Shown here: positions 9,276 through 18,928 of the stretch, piece after piece
Layout: each line of letters opens with the position of its first letter
Numbering within the stretch: position 1 is the stretch's first letter
The notes under the pieces: model-generated
What the model saw: only the letters and a program-made list of their open reading frames with translations
Database searches by the model: none
Told to the model about the DNA's origin: nothing
Assembly (NCBI RefSeq): GCF_002259485.1
Contig: NZ_NPGA01000020.1
Location: 496,001 to 560,000, forward strand
Source of the DNA: Rhodococcus sp. 14-1411-2a
Lineage (GTDB): Bacteria > Actinomycetota > Actinomycetes > Mycobacteriales > Mycobacteriaceae
DNA: 64,000 bases
Reading direction: 5' to 3'
Program-made: the position numbers and the translations under genes

Positions 9276-9299
9276 GGCCGCGAGTCTACGTGGGCTCGG

Positions 9300-10229
9300 T
9301 TACGAGGGATCGATCGCGGACAGGGCGTCGGACATCAGCGTGGGCGACGCACCGTCGAGCCAACGGACACGGTCGTCGCGGCGAAACCACGAGCGTTGGC
9401 GTCGCACGTAGCGTCTGGTTCCGATGAACGTCCGTTCGCGTGCGAACTCGACGTCGTACTCCCCCGCCAACACGTCGAGAGCCTGCGCGTACCCGATCGC
9501 GCGCGACGCAGTGACGCCCTCACGCAGCCCCAGACCGAGCAGCCCCTCCACCTCGTCGAGCAGTCCGGTCTCGAACATCTGTCGCGTGCGCTCGGCGATC
9601 CGCTCGTCCAGTTCGGCCGTGTCGCGGTCGACTCCGAGCACCACCGTGCCCCAGCGAGGTGCGCCGATCTTCGGAGCCGAGGCCGCGAACGGCTGCCCCG
9701 TCAGCTCCACCACCTCGAGCGCCCGGACCATGCGCCTGCCGTCGGTGGGCAGTATCGACGCGGCAGCCTCGGGATCGGCGGCCGTCAACGCGCGATGGAT
9801 CTCCTCGACACCGTCGCGTTCGAGGACTGCTTCCCACTTCGCCCGCACGACGGGGTCGGTTGCCGGAAAGGCCCACTCGTCGAGCAACGATTGCACGTAC
9901 ATCATCGATCCCCCGACGATGATCGGGCGCAATCCGCGCGATCTGATGTCCTCGACGTCGGCGACCGCAGCCGCTTGATACCGCGCGACCGTGGCGATGT
10001 CGGTGACCTCGAGCACATCGAGTTGATGGTGCGGAATCCCCCGCCGCTGAGCGACTGGCAGTTTCGCGGTCCCGATGTCCATTCCCCGGTACTGCTGCAT
10101 CGCGTCGATGTTGACGATTTCGCCGCCGAATTTCTCGGCCAGATCGAGAGCCAGATCGGATTTACCTGCGGCCGTCGGGCCGATGATCGCGACCGGAGTC
10201 GTGGCCGGATCGCTCGCCCCGTCAGTCAC
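9300..10229 (-). CDS. miaA: tRNA dimethylallyltransferase
   Basis: MiaA adds a dimethylallyl group to A37 of tRNAs reading UNN codons; MiaB, encoded about 3 kb away, then methylthiolates the same base. The protein (309 residues) has the P-loop [11 protein letters not shown] near its start, the substrate motif [17 protein letters not shown] and the C-terminal tRNA-contact region around [18 protein letters not shown] 10229 is the sensible start because it gives the normal family length; it overlaps the previous gene by eight bases. A longer reading to 10418 would add an Arg-rich out-of-family extension. Confidence 0.95.
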   Translation of the reverse strand: MTDGASDPATTPVAIIGPTAAGKSDLALDLAEKFGGEIVNIDAMQQYRGMDIGTAKLPVAQRRGIPHHQLDVLEVTDIATVARYQAAAVADVEDIRSRGLRPIIVGGSMMYVQSLLDEWAFPATDPVVRAKWEAVLERDGVEEIHRALTAADPEAAASILPTDGRRMVRALEVVELTGQPFAASAPKIGAPRWGTVVLGVDRDTAELDERIAERTRQMFETGLLDEVEGLLGLGLREGVTASRAIGYAQALDVLAGEYDVEFARERTFIGTRRYVRRQRSWFRRDDRVRWLDGASPTLMSDALSAIDPS

Positions 10230-10953
10230 GAGACCAGGTCCCCACGAAGTATCCGACGCCGAAGGGGGCACCTCGGTAGAGCTCCGTCGTCGTCTTCGCA
10301 TCGGCTCCGGCGAGTGCTGCCAGCACCTGCCACGCCGCTCGGCCGCCGACACCGAGCGATGCGCACAGGTCCGGTTCCAGACCGGCCAACGCGTCGACGT
10401 CCGCTGCCGCGAGGGCATCGTCGATCCGGCGCTGGACCTCCTGGGCGCGCTCGTCGAACGATCCGGGGGCCTTCGGAGTCAGCGTGTTCGCCCCGTCTGC
10501 CAGCACCAGCACGCCCCAGCTCTCCGCCGAGGCGTCGAACTCTCGGCGCAGCTTCTCGCCGAACTCGGCGCACCACTCGGGGCTCGCATCGGCCGGGATC
10601 GTGCGGACCTCGACCGCGTCGTCGGGCGCAGCCACTCCTCGCAGCCACCCCGCGATCAGAACGGCCAGCGGCAGGTCCGGGTCTGCCGCAGTCTGATCCG
10701 CGGCGCCGGACAGGGTCACCACCACGTCGACTCCGAAGCCTCGCAACGTGCCGACCGTGGCCTCGCCGAACGTGGAGGACGTGCGATCGACGCCGACGGC
10801 GATCCAGCGGTCGACCGTCGACGTCAGGTGTGTCGTGGCGCTGACGGCGGCGGCCCGAAGATCTGCTGTCTCGGCCGCCCCCGCGCCCATCAGTTCGGGG
10901 ACCAACAACGGCGGAGAGGGCACCAGGGCCGCGGCACGAAACACGAGCACCAC
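10222..10953 (-). CDS. LigB-like (class III extradiol dioxygenase fold) conserved protein
   Basis: This Ala-rich protein (about 243 residues) corresponds by position to M. tuberculosis Rv2728c, the gene before miaA. The sequence [19 protein letters not shown] near the start and the overall layout suggest the LigB/AmmeMemo-type dioxygenase fold, but the usual metal-binding histidines are not evident, so an enzymatic role is doubtful. Several GTG codons near 10953-10944 could be the start, and an ATG lies at 11013; none has a clear ribosome site. Its stop overlaps the miaA start, which indicates coupled translation. Confidence 0.72.
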   Translation of the reverse strand: MVLVFRAAALVPSPPLLVPELMGAGAAETADLRAAAVSATTHLTSTVDRWIAVGVDRTSSTFGEATVGTLRGFGVDVVVTLSGAADQTAADPDLPLAVLIAGWLRGVAAPDDAVEVRTIPADASPEWCAEFGEKLRREFDASAESWGVLVLADGANTLTPKAPGSFDERAQEVQRRIDDALAAADVDALAGLEPDLCASLGVGGRAAWQVLAALAGADAKTTTELYRGAPFGVGYFVGTWSRD

Positions 10954-11095
10954 GCTAGTCGCTGGTGCGACTTGGCCGGACGGGTCCACCTCGAGTCGTC
11001 TGAGCTGTTTCAATGGTCCGATCGGTCGTCACCTAGTTCAATGGTGTCCAGATCGCGATTGAGGCAGCCGTGACGCGCGGCAGAGATGAGGAACA

Positions 11096-12583
11096 ATGAC
11101 CGACCCGAACGCCGGTACCCCCACCACCCCCGAGGCTCCGTCCTCGGATGCACCCGCCCAGCCCCCCGGTGCCACCGCTCCCGATGCGGCGAACCACGGC
11201 GGACCCAAGCCCGGAGGTGGACCCAAGCCGGGCGGTGGACCGAAGCCCGGTGGTGGACCCAGGCCCGCGGGTCCCGGTACCGGTTCTCCTCGGCCCGGCG
11301 GTTCGGCCGGTGCCAAACCTCACCCCACGCCCTCCCACGTCCCCACGGCAATCCCGGCGGTCACGCCTGCGAGCGATCCCAGCAAGTTCGGCAGAGTCGA
11401 CGACGACGGTACGGCGTGGGTGACCACCTCCGACGGCGAGCGGCAGATCGGGTCCTGGCAAGCCGGAGACGCAGCGGAAGGGCTCGCCCATTTCGGTCGG
11501 CGTTACGACGATCTGGCCACCGAGGTCGGTCTGCTCGAAGCTCGATTGACCTCCGGTACAGGCGACGCCAAGAAGACCAAGGCCGCAGCGTCCGCGCTGC
11601 TGGAGAGCCTGCCGACTGCGGCAGTGATCGGTGACCTCGATCTGCTCGCGAGGCGACTCGACGCGGTCGTCGAGCATTCGGACGCCGCAGCAGCGGTGGC
11701 CAAGCACGAGAAGGAGCTCGAACGCGCCGAACACACGGCACGCAAGGAAGCTCTCGCAGTCGAAGCCGAACAGATCGGCAGCGAATCGACCCAGTGGAAG
11801 CACGCGGGAGATCGGCTACGCGAAATCCTCGACGAGTGGAAGACGATTCGCGGGGTCGACCGCAAGATCGACGATGCCCTCTGGAAGCGGTACTCGAAGG
11901 CTCGGGAAAACTTCAATCGTCGCCGCGGCGCGCACTTCGCCGATCTCGATCGTGAGCGCGGTGCGGCCAAGACTCGTAAGGAAGAACTCGTCGAGCGGGC
12001 CAAAGCCCTGTCGTCGTCCACCGATTGGGGTCCCACCGCAGCTGCGTTCCGCGATCTGCTGGTGGAGTGGAAAGCATCCGGCCGCGCTCCTCGTGATGCC
12101 GACGACGCTCTGTGGAAGAACTTCAAGGCCGCACAGGACGTGTTCTTCGCCGCCCGTAACGCCGCGGCCTCCGAGCGGGACGCCGAGTTCGAGGCCAACG
12201 CCGAGGCCAAGGAAGCCCTGCTGGCCAAGACCCACATCGACCCGAGCAAGGACCTCGACGCTGCCCGCTCGGCGCTGCGCGATCTGCAGGACAAGTGGGA
12301 TGCAATCGGCAAGGTCCCGCGCGAGAAGATGCAGGAACTCGAAGGCAAACTGCGCGCGATCGAGAAGTCGGTGCACGACGCGGTCGAGTCGCAGTGGCGT
12401 CGCTCCGACCCCGAGGCCGTTGCCCGCGCGGCCCAGTTCCGCGAACGGGTGGCTCAGTTCGAGGATCAGGCTGCGAAGGCGACCGCAGCAGGCAAGACCA
12501 AGGATGCCGAGCGTGCGCTGGCACAGGCGCAGCAGTGGCGCGAGTGGGCCGACGCAGCGGAGAACGCCGTCGACGAACTGTGA
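11096..12583 (+). CDS. DUF349 coiled-coil protein
   Basis: This 495-residue protein has a Pro/Gly-rich N-terminus with a sixfold period (GGPKPG x3, then GGPRPA, residues 35-58), a short folded segment ([18 protein letters not shown]) and then DUF349 helical repeats (for example [20 protein letters not shown] and [19 protein letters not shown]). It matches the position of Rv2731. DUF349 proteins are predicted long-helix, nucleic-acid or ribosome-related factors, but the role is not established. It is transcribed opposite to the flanking genes. The gene ends in an exact 15-base duplication that repeats the stop codon. Confidence 0.85.
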   Translation: MTDPNAGTPTTPEAPSSDAPAQPPGATAPDAANHGGPKPGGGPKPGGGPKPGGGPRPAGPGTGSPRPGGSAGAKPHPTPSHVPTAIPAVTPASDPSKFGRVDDDGTAWVTTSDGERQIGSWQAGDAAEGLAHFGRRYDDLATEVGLLEARLTSGTGDAKKTKAAASALLESLPTAAVIGDLDLLARRLDAVVEHSDAAAAVAKHEKELERAEHTARKEALAVEAEQIGSESTQWKHAGDRLREILDEWKTIRGVDRKIDDALWKRYSKARENFNRRRGAHFADLDRERGAAKTRKEELVERAKALSSSTDWGPTAAAFRDLLVEWKASGRAPRDADDALWKNFKAAQDVFFAARNAAASERDAEFEANAEAKEALLAKTHIDPSKDLDAARSALRDLQDKWDAIGKVPREKMQELEGKLRAIEKSVHDAVESQWRRSDPEAVARAAQFRERVAQFEDQAAKATAAGKTKDAERALAQAQQWREWADAAENAVDEL

Positions 12584-12598
12584 GTCGACGAACTGTGA
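12569..12598 (+). repeat. 15-bp tandem duplication across a stop codon
   Basis: GTCGACGAACTGTGA occurs twice without a gap, at 12569-12583 and 12584-12598. The first copy encodes the last four residues and stop of the DUF349 protein; the second repeats them downstream in the same frame. It is a perfect, recent-looking slippage product. Confidence 0.9.
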
Positions 12599-12610
12599 TT
12601 CGCTGATCCG

Positions 12611-12650
12611 GGGACGGCCGTTCGGGCCTACGGGGCCGAGTGGCCGTCCC
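12611..12650. terminator. Hairpin between convergent genes
   Basis: GGGACGGCC (12611-12619) pairs with GGCCGTCCC (12642-12650); the 22-base loop holds further GGCC elements. It covers the end of the minus-strand gene and follows the plus-strand DUF349 gene, so it could terminate both. There is no T-tract. Confidence 0.55.
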
Positions 12651-13215
12651 ACAGTCGGAGCTTCTGTTCACCCGACGCGGCCGCGATGCGTCGCTGCTCC
12701 TGGGCGGCGAGTTGGGCGTTCGTCTTCTTCCACACGGCCTTGAGCCAGTGGAACGTCAGAGCGATGACGGTGATCCACGCGATGATCAGGCCGATTCCCG
12801 GTCCGGCGCCCTGCACGTTGTCCGGCACGGTCTGCCGCGTCCAGATCGAGAACATTCCGTACACCGACGACACCGCACACCCTGCCAGGGCAGCCCAGGC
12901 CAGCGCCCAGATACGGGTGACGAGTGCGAGCACCGACATCACCACACCGAACGTGAGCACGAGCACGACGAAGACGCGCGACGGCAGTGCGATCGATTCG
13001 GCAACTGCGGCATCGCTGCCCGTGAGCACGTCGAACCCGCTGGCCGATCCGGTGTGCGGCAACGCGAACGTGAACAGCAGGACCATGACCAGCCCGGCCA
13101 CCACCATGGCCCGCGCGCCCGGATCCAGTTCGGTCATCACCGCCCTCTCGGTCCGCCCGAGTTCCTCTGCGGATCGAGAGGGTACGACGCGATCGGGTCC
13201 GTCTGTCTCTGTCAT
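12628..13215 (-). CDS. Conserved four-helix membrane protein (Rv2732c-like)
   Basis: The protein (195 residues) has a hydrophilic N-terminus, about four membrane segments (around [52 protein letters not shown] and [18 protein letters not shown]) and a basic cytoplasmic tail. It matches Rv2732c in place and type. ATG 13215 overlaps the miaB stop in an ATGA, so it is translationally coupled to miaB. No function is known to me; the conserved link to a tRNA-modifying enzyme is unexplained. Confidence 0.8.
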   Translation of the reverse strand: MTETDGPDRVVPSRSAEELGRTERAVMTELDPGARAMVVAGLVMVLLFTFALPHTGSASGFDVLTGSDAAVAESIALPSRVFVVLVLTFGVVMSVLALVTRIWALAWAALAGCAVSSVYGMFSIWTRQTVPDNVQGAGPGIGLIIAWITVIALTFHWLKAVWKKTNAQLAAQEQRRIAAASGEQKLRLWDGHSAP

Positions 13216-14792
13216 GCGGTGCATCCTGTCTCTGGCGTCAGCGGCGCCGGTGCGCCGATCGAGGGAAGTCCGAGGCCGACGCCGATCGGTGCAGTCTTCG
13301 GCATCACTCCGCGTTCGTGGGCATCGCCTGCTGCCGTACGCCGGTGGGTGAGCACGCCGGCATCGGCGATGAGGTGGTACGGGGCGGCTGCAGTGAGTGT
13401 GGTCGTGACGACGTCACCCGGACGAATCTCGCTCGCCCTGACGGCGTCCACGGCGAAGTGGACGAGTCGGCCGTCCCTGGCTCGCCCGCTCATCCGATGG
13501 GTTGCTGCGTTCTTGCGACCTTCACCGGTGGCGACGAGCAGTTCGACCTCGGTACCGATCAGCGACTGGTTGGCCGCGAGAACGATCTCCTCCTGCAACG
13601 CGATCAGCCGCAGATACCGTTCTTGCACAACCTCTTTGGGTACCTGGTCGGGCATGTCGGCCGCCGGGGTGCCCGGACGCTTCGAGTACTGGAACGTATA
13701 GGCGTTGGCGAACTTCGCCCGTCGCACCACGTCGAGGGTCTGCTCGAAGTCGTCCTCGGTCTCGCCGGGGAAGCCGACGATGATGTCGGTGGTGACAGCC
13801 GCGTGCGGCATGGCCGCACGCACCTTGTCGATGATGCCCATGAACTTCGTCTGCCGGTAGGACCTGCGCATGGCCTTGAGGACACGGTCCGATCCGGACT
13901 GCAGCGGCATGTGCAGGGTGGGGCAGATGTTCGGGGTCGACGCCATGGCCTCGATGACGTCGTCGGTGAACTCGGCGGGGTGCGGCGACGTGAAGCGCAC
14001 CCGCTCCAGCCCCTCGATCGAGCCGCAAGCGGTCAGCAGCGAGGCGAACGCGCCGCGATCACGGGGCATGTCCGGATCGGCGAACGAGGCACCGTACGCA
14101 TTGACGTTCTGGCCGAGCAGAGTCACCTCGAGGACGCCCTGATCCACCAAAGCCTGTACCTCGGCGAGGATGTCACCCGGCCTGCGGTCGATTTCCTTGC
14201 CGCGCAATGCGGGGACGATACAGAACGTGCAGGTGTTGTTGCAGCCCACCGAGATCGACACCCAGCCGGCGTAGGCGGATTCTCGCTTCGCGGGAAGGGT
14301 GGAGGGAAAGGCCTCGAGCGATTCGAGAATCTCGACCTGCGCATGTTCGTTGTGCCGGGCGCGCTCGAGCAGAACCGGCAGCGACCCGATGTTGTGGGTG
14401 CCGAAGACGACGTCGACCCACGGTGCCTTCTCCACGACGGTGTTGCGGTCCTTCTGCGCCAGGCAGCCACCGACAGCGATCTGCATGTTGGGATTGCGCG
14501 TCTTCGCGGGCCGCAACATGCCCAGGTTGCCGTAGAGCTTGTTGTCGGCGTTCTCGCGCACCGCGCACGTGTTGAACACGACCAGATCCGCATCGGTGCC
14601 CGAGTCCGCCGGCACGTAGCCCGCTTCCTCGAGCAGTCCGGACAGCCGCTCCGAATCGTGGACGTTCATCTGACAACCGTGCGTACGCACTTCGTAGCTG
14701 CGGGCACCTGCCGCCGACCCGTCGGTGAGCGGTACGGGCTCGGTAACCCCGCGTTCGGTCACGTCCACGGTCGGAAAAACACTCGTTTGCAC
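13212..14792 (-). CDS. miaB: tRNA-2-methylthio-N6-dimethylallyladenosine synthase MiaB
   Basis: MiaB is a radical-SAM enzyme that adds a methylthio group to i6A37 of tRNA. The N-terminal domain has three cluster cysteines ([34 protein letters not shown]), the radical-SAM motif is [18 protein letters not shown], and a TRAM domain ends the protein. GTG 14792 lies just two bases after GGAGG; GTG 14780, about eleven bases after it, is an alternative. Longer readings up to 14921 cross the promoter region. MiaA, which makes its substrate, is encoded in the same window. Confidence 0.95.
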   Translation of the reverse strand: MQTSVFPTVDVTERGVTEPVPLTDGSAAGARSYEVRTHGCQMNVHDSERLSGLLEEAGYVPADSGTDADLVVFNTCAVRENADNKLYGNLGMLRPAKTRNPNMQIAVGGCLAQKDRNTVVEKAPWVDVVFGTHNIGSLPVLLERARHNEHAQVEILESLEAFPSTLPAKRESAYAGWVSISVGCNNTCTFCIVPALRGKEIDRRPGDILAEVQALVDQGVLEVTLLGQNVNAYGASFADPDMPRDRGAFASLLTACGSIEGLERVRFTSPHPAEFTDDVIEAMASTPNICPTLHMPLQSGSDRVLKAMRRSYRQTKFMGIIDKVRAAMPHAAVTTDIIVGFPGETEDDFEQTLDVVRRAKFANAYTFQYSKRPGTPAADMPDQVPKEVVQERYLRLIALQEEIVLAANQSLIGTEVELLVATGEGRKNAATHRMSGRARDGRLVHFAVDAVRASEIRPGDVVTTTLTAAAPYHLIADAGVLTHRRTAAGDAHERGVMPKTAPIGVGLGLPSIGAPAPLTPETGCTA

Positions 14793-14957
14793 CCCTCCAG
14801 GGTACGTCCACCGCACCGACCGACACGCCGGGGTCGAGGGCTCCACCGGAGACTGTCCAGGGCCGATGCAGACCGTCAGTAAAGTTTCCATTACATAATC
14901 GAAGATGACGGGCGAAAACACCGGTCGGCGAGGAAACTACGCATAGGGTTTCGATCT

Positions 14958-15740
14958 ATGACGCACGCCACCGACGCGCCGGCATCGACTCCCCCGCCGG
15001 GCGCACCTTCGATGATCTCGCTCAAATCCGTCGACAAACATTTCGGTGATCTGCACGTCCTCAAGGACATCAACCTGGAAGTGCCGGCCGGACAGGTCGT
15101 CATCGTCGTTGGTCCTTCCGGATCGGGCAAGTCGACCCTGTGCCGGACGATCAATCGGTTGGAACCGATCGATTCCGGTGCCATCGAGGTGGACGGAGAC
15201 CTGCTCCCCGCCGAGGGCAAGGCCCTGGCCGCACTGCGTGCCGACGTGGGCATGGTGTTCCAGTCGTTCAACCTGTTCGCGCACAAGACGATTCTGCAGA
15301 ACGTCATGCTCGCGCCCATGAAGGTGCGCAAGCAGAAGAAGGACGAGGCAGAGAAGAGCGCATTGGCTCTGCTCGAACGCGTGGGCATCGCCAACCAGGC
15401 CGACAAGTACCCCGCCCAGTTGTCCGGTGGTCAGCAGCAGCGTGTCGCCATCGCTCGATCTCTCGCCATGAACCCCAAGGTGATGCTGTTCGACGAGCCC
15501 ACCTCGGCCCTCGACCCCGAAATGGTCAACGAGGTACTCGACGTCATGACCTCGCTTGCCAAGGAGGGCATGACGATGCTCGTCGTCACCCACGAGATGG
15601 GCTTCGCTCGCAAGGCAGGCGACCGCGTCATCTTCATGGCCGACGGAGCCGTCGTCGAGGACACCGATCCGGAGACGTTCTTCAAATCCCCCAAGTCCGA
15701 ACGAGCCAAGGACTTCCTCGGCAAGATTCTCGGCCACTGA
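14958..15740 (+). CDS. gluA: Glutamate ABC transporter, ATP-binding protein
   Basis: This 260-residue ATPase powers polar amino acid import. It has Walker A ([12 protein letters not shown]), the signature [16 protein letters not shown] and Walker B ([15 protein letters not shown]) at the expected spacing, and a Pro/Ala-rich N-terminal tail. It heads gluA-gluB-gluC-gluD. Corynebacterium glutamicum has the same operon near recX, where it takes up glutamate; the substrate here is inferred from that order. I looked for an AmtR or GlnR site in the 165-base region before it and found none that convinced me. Confidence 0.93.
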   Translation: MTHATDAPASTPPPGAPSMISLKSVDKHFGDLHVLKDINLEVPAGQVVIVVGPSGSGKSTLCRTINRLEPIDSGAIEVDGDLLPAEGKALAALRADVGMVFQSFNLFAHKTILQNVMLAPMKVRKQKKDEAEKSALALLERVGIANQADKYPAQLSGGQQQRVAIARSLAMNPKVMLFDEPTSALDPEMVNEVLDVMTSLAKEGMTMLVVTHEMGFARKAGDRVIFMADGAVVEDTDPETFFKSPKSERAKDFLGKILGH

Positions 15741-15793
15741 CCCGCTGCACCGTTCATCCCATTCACCCCACCCGATCCTTAAGGACATTCACA

Positions 15794-16624
15794 GTGAGAA
15801 TCACCCGCCCGATCCGCCTCGGAGTTGCCATTGCAGCTCTGTCCATCGTTGCGACCGCCTGCGGCGGCGGCGAGGAAGCTCGCACCATCTCGACCAGCGC
15901 CGAGTCCGGCAACCTCATCGTCGGCATCAAGTTCGACCAGCCCGGCCTCGGGCTGCGCAACCCCGACGGCACGTTCAGCGGATTCGACGTCGAGGTGGCC
16001 AAGTACGTGGCCGGTCAGCTGGGTGTCGACGAAGCCAACATCGAGTTCAAGGAATCCCCCTCGGCCCAGCGCGAGACGCTGATCGAGAACGGTGAGGTCG
16101 ACTACATCGTCGCCACCTACTCGATCACCGATACGCGCAAGGAAAAGGTCGGTTTCGCCGGACCGTACTTCGTGGCGGGACAGTCACTGCTGGTGAGCCA
16201 GGACAACACCGACATCACCGGTGCCGATTCGCTCGAGGGCAAGCGTCTGTGCTCGGTCACCGGCTCCACCCCGGCCCAGAACATCGCCGACGAGTACCCG
16301 GGTGTGCAGCTCCAGCCCTTCGACACGTACTCCGCCTGCGTCGAGGCACTGCGCAACGGCACCGTCGATGCGGTGACGACGGACGACATCATCCTCGCCG
16401 GCTACGCCGCACAGTCTCCCGGACAGTTCAAGGTGGTCGGTGAGCCGTTCACCACGGAGAACTACGGCATCGGCCTGAACAAGGACGACACCGAAGGACG
16501 CAACCAGATCAACGACGCCATCGAAGAGATGGTCTCCAGCGGTGCCTGGGAGCAGGCCTTCAACGACACCGTCGGCGCATCGGGCTACCCGCTTCCCGCC
16601 GCGCCGACAGTCGACCGCTACTGA
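15794..16624 (+). CDS. gluB: Glutamate-binding lipoprotein of the ABC transporter
   Basis: This 276-residue extracellular solute-binding protein (family 3) begins at GTG 15794 with a signal peptide ending in a lipobox, SIVATACGGG, so it is anchored to the outer face of the membrane by the lipidated cysteine. The mature domain has the family features LIVGIKFDQPGLG, FSGFDVEVAKYVA and GKRLCSVTGSTPAQNI. It follows gluA by 53 bases. The gap to gluC holds a strong hairpin that may let more binding protein than permease be made. Confidence 0.94.
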   Translation: MRITRPIRLGVAIAALSIVATACGGGEEARTISTSAESGNLIVGIKFDQPGLGLRNPDGTFSGFDVEVAKYVAGQLGVDEANIEFKESPSAQRETLIENGEVDYIVATYSITDTRKEKVGFAGPYFVAGQSLLVSQDNTDITGADSLEGKRLCSVTGSTPAQNIADEYPGVQLQPFDTYSACVEALRNGTVDAVTTDDIILAGYAAQSPGQFKVVGEPFTTENYGIGLNKDDTEGRNQINDAIEEMVSSGAWEQAFNDTVGASGYPLPAAPTVDRY

Positions 16625-16634
16625 TCGACTCGAT

Positions 16635-16671
16635 CGTCGTGTCCCGCAAGCCTCGCTTGCGGGACACGACG
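16635..16671 (+). terminator. Perfect 17-bp hairpin between gluB and gluC
   Basis: Bases 16635-16651 are exactly complementary to 16655-16671 with a 3-base loop (CTC). No T-tract follows. Because it lies inside an operon, it is more likely an RNA-stabilising or attenuating element that raises GluB over GluC/GluD than a full terminator; this is inferred. Confidence 0.8.
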
Positions 16672-16708
16672 GTTCGATCTCTCCGAGCCGTGAGGATCAA
16701 CAAGCACC

Positions 16709-17386
16709 GTGAATCTATTGAGCAAGTACGGCGATCAACTGATCGAAGCATTCCTGACGACGATCTATCTGACATTGGCATCACTCGTCGGTGCGCTGAT
16801 CATCGGAACCGTCGTCGCCGCCATGCGGGTATCTCCTATTCCGATCGCACGCGGAATCGCTGCCACGTACGTCACCATCTTTCGTAACACTCCGTTGACC
16901 CTGGTCATCCTGTTCACCTCGTTCGGCCTGTTTCAGACAATGGGCGTCTCTCTGGCGTCTCAGTCGTCCCCTACGGGCCTCGACGACAACAACTTTCGCC
17001 TGGCAATCCTCGGTCTGAGCATCTACACCGCGTCGTTCGTCGCCGAATCGCTGCGGTCCGGAATCAACACGGTCCCGGTCGGTCAGGCCGAAGCGGGTCG
17101 CTCACTCGGCATGACGTTCACACAGAACATCTCCATCGTCGTTCTGCCACAGGCATTCCGAGCCGTGATCGGACCTCTCGGCAGCGTCGTGATCGCGCTC
17201 ACCAAGAATACGACCATCGCATCGGTGATCGGCGTCGCCGAGGCGTCGTTCCTGATGAAGAACATGATCGAGAACGAGGCCGCGATCTTCGTCGTCGGTG
17301 GCATCTTCGCACTCGGGTTCATGATCCTGACGCTCCCGACCGGGTTGCTGTTCGGCTACATCAGCAAGCGATTGGCGGTGTCATGA
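16709..17386 (+). CDS. gluC: Glutamate ABC transporter permease GluC
   Basis: This 225-residue membrane subunit belongs to the HisM/amino-acid permease family. It has several membrane segments and the cytoplasmic EAA loop that docks the ATPase (GQAEAGRSLGMTFTQNISIVVLPQAF). GTG 16709 opens the frame, without a strong ribosome site. It overlaps gluD by four bases, so the two permease halves should be made in equal amounts. Confidence 0.92.
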   Translation: MNLLSKYGDQLIEAFLTTIYLTLASLVGALIIGTVVAAMRVSPIPIARGIAATYVTIFRNTPLTLVILFTSFGLFQTMGVSLASQSSPTGLDDNNFRLAILGLSIYTASFVAESLRSGINTVPVGQAEAGRSLGMTFTQNISIVVLPQAFRAVIGPLGSVVIALTKNTTIASVIGVAEASFLMKNMIENEAAIFVVGGIFALGFMILTLPTGLLFGYISKRLAVS

Positions 17387-18258
17387 TGAGTGATGCAGTA
17401 GCAGTTCTGTACGACGTCCCGGGCCCGAAAGCGGTACTGCGATACCGCATTCTGACCGTGGTCGTTGCAGTCGTCTCGCTGGGGATCGCGTTTCTGATCT
17501 ACCGGGCGCTCGACTCGAAGGGGCAGTTGACCGCTGAGAAGTGGGATCCGTTCCTCGAATCGACCACGTGGACCACCTATCTCCTGCCCGGTATTCAGGG
17601 CACGCTGGTGGCAGCGGCCCTGTCGATCGTGTTCGCCCTGATCCTCGGTGCCGTACTCGGTATCGGCAGGTTGTCCGATCATCGAGTGGTCCGCGTGATC
17701 AGTGGCGCATTCGTCGAGGTGTTCCGCGCCGTTCCGGTGCTGATCCTGATGATCTTCCTGTACGCCGTCTACGCCGACTACGAGGTCTTCAAGGTCAAGT
17801 ACCTGGCCTTGGCTGCGGTGGTCACGGGCCTGACCCTGTACAACGGTTCGGTCATTGCCGAGATCGTGCGTGCCGGCGTCAACTCCCTGCCCAAGGGCCA
17901 GCGCGAAGCCGCGTCGGCGTTGGGCATGCGCAAGAGCCAGGTCATGCTCCTGGTTCTGCTCCCCCAGGCCGTGACCGCCATGCTTCCGGCGATCATCTCG
18001 CAGATGGTGGTGGCACTGAAGGACTCGGCGCTGGGTTACGTCATCGGTTACGTCGAAGTCGTCCGTTCCGGGCAGCAGGTGGGCGCGTTCTACAGCAACT
18101 ACCTGCCGTCGTTGGTGATTGTCGCCGTCATCATGATCATCATCAACTCCGCTTTGACGAAGCTGGCCACCGTGGTGGAACGTCGTCTGCGTTCTCGCAA
18201 GCGCAAGGCCGGCGCGACTGAAGTGGTTCCGGCTCTCGACGGTGGTCAGGCAGCCTGA
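17383..18258 (+). CDS. gluD: Glutamate ABC transporter permease GluD
   Basis: This second permease subunit (291 residues) pairs with GluC. It has an N-terminal membrane helix after about 25 residues, further helices, and the EAA loop (LPKGQREAASALGMRKSQVM). It is longer than GluC because of an N-terminal extension and a basic C-terminal tail (RRLRSRKRKAG). The ATGATG junction with gluC gives two possible starts, 17383 and 17386. It is the last gene of the operon; a strong hairpin follows. Confidence 0.92.
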   Translation: MMSDAVAVLYDVPGPKAVLRYRILTVVVAVVSLGIAFLIYRALDSKGQLTAEKWDPFLESTTWTTYLLPGIQGTLVAAALSIVFALILGAVLGIGRLSDHRVVRVISGAFVEVFRAVPVLILMIFLYAVYADYEVFKVKYLALAAVVTGLTLYNGSVIAEIVRAGVNSLPKGQREAASALGMRKSQVMLLVLLPQAVTAMLPAIISQMVVALKDSALGYVIGYVEVVRSGQQVGAFYSNYLPSLVIVAVIMIIINSALTKLATVVERRLRSRKRKAGATEVVPALDGGQAA

Positions 18259-18293
18259 CCACACGACACTGAAACTGGTCGAGGCCCTCGACA

Positions 18294-18332
18294 AGTAAGG
18301 CCCGCAACACCGATGGTGTTGCGGGCCTTACT
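18294..18332. terminator. Strong bidirectional terminator between gluD and recX
   Basis: Bases 18294-18311 pair perfectly with 18315-18332 (18-bp stem, 3-base loop GAT), and GTTTCTC follows on the plus strand. It lies between the converging gluABCD and recA-recX operons and could serve both. Confidence 0.88.
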
Positions 18333-18364
18333 GTTTCTCGACGGCACCGGCTCGAGGTGGACGA

Positions 18365-18916
18365 TCACATCGAGTCGGGGCCGTCGAAGTCTTCGGTATC
18401 GGCACCTGCGCAGTCGAGCTGCTCTTTGACCACTGCGAATGCCATCGACTGCGAGTAGCCGCGGCGGGCGAGCATGCCGACCAGCTTGCGCACAACCTTG
18501 TCTCGCTCGGTTCGAGCATCGGGTCCGCTGGGATCGGGCAACTGCAGCGTGCGGAATCGCTTGCGTATCAACTCGGCTGCGCGCTGACGCTCGTCGTCGG
18601 CATCGATCAGATCGAGTGCATGCACAGCGAGTTCGTTGCTGACTCCCTTGTTGCGGAGCTCCATGCTCAATGCACGTTTACCCTTGCCGGAGTACTTGTG
18701 CCGGGACTGGACCCACTGCTGAGCGAAGGATTCGTCGTCGACCAGCTTGGCCTTCTCGAGCCGGTCGAGAACGGCGTTCGCGATCTCTGCGGTGAAACCC
18801 TTCTTGGCCAGGCTCGCTTCGAGTTCGTGCCTGCTGCGCGCTCGGTCGGTCAGCAACCGAAGGCAGACATCTTTCGCCTGCGCCTCGGTGCCGCCGCCTT
18901 CGTCTCGCTGCTGCAC
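18365..18916 (-). CDS. recX: RecA regulator RecX
   Basis: RecX binds RecA filaments and limits strand exchange. The 183-residue protein has three-helix repeats typical of the family (LRLLTDRARSRHELEASLAKKGF, then DDESFAQQWVQSRHKYSGKG, and a C-terminal ARRGYSQSMAFAVVKEQL). It begins at GTG 18916, twelve bases after the recA stop, so it is co-transcribed with recA and under the same DNA-damage control. Confidence 0.94.
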   Translation of the reverse strand: MQQRDEGGGTEAQAKDVCLRLLTDRARSRHELEASLAKKGFTAEIANAVLDRLEKAKLVDDESFAQQWVQSRHKYSGKGKRALSMELRNKGVSNELAVHALDLIDADDERQRAAELIRKRFRTLQLPDPSGPDARTERDKVVRKLVGMLARRGYSQSMAFAVVKEQLDCAGADTEDFDGPDSM

Positions 18917-18928
18917 AGCGACAACAGG

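Noticed and set aside
8385-10844. An 819-codon plus-strand frame over dapF and miaA
   Set aside because: The opposite strand encodes two recognised enzymes with catalytic residues; the long frame is a GC effect.
14793-14957. AmtR or GlnR site before gluA
   Set aside because: GGAAAC and ATTAC-type words are present, but not with the spacing of either regulator's known site.
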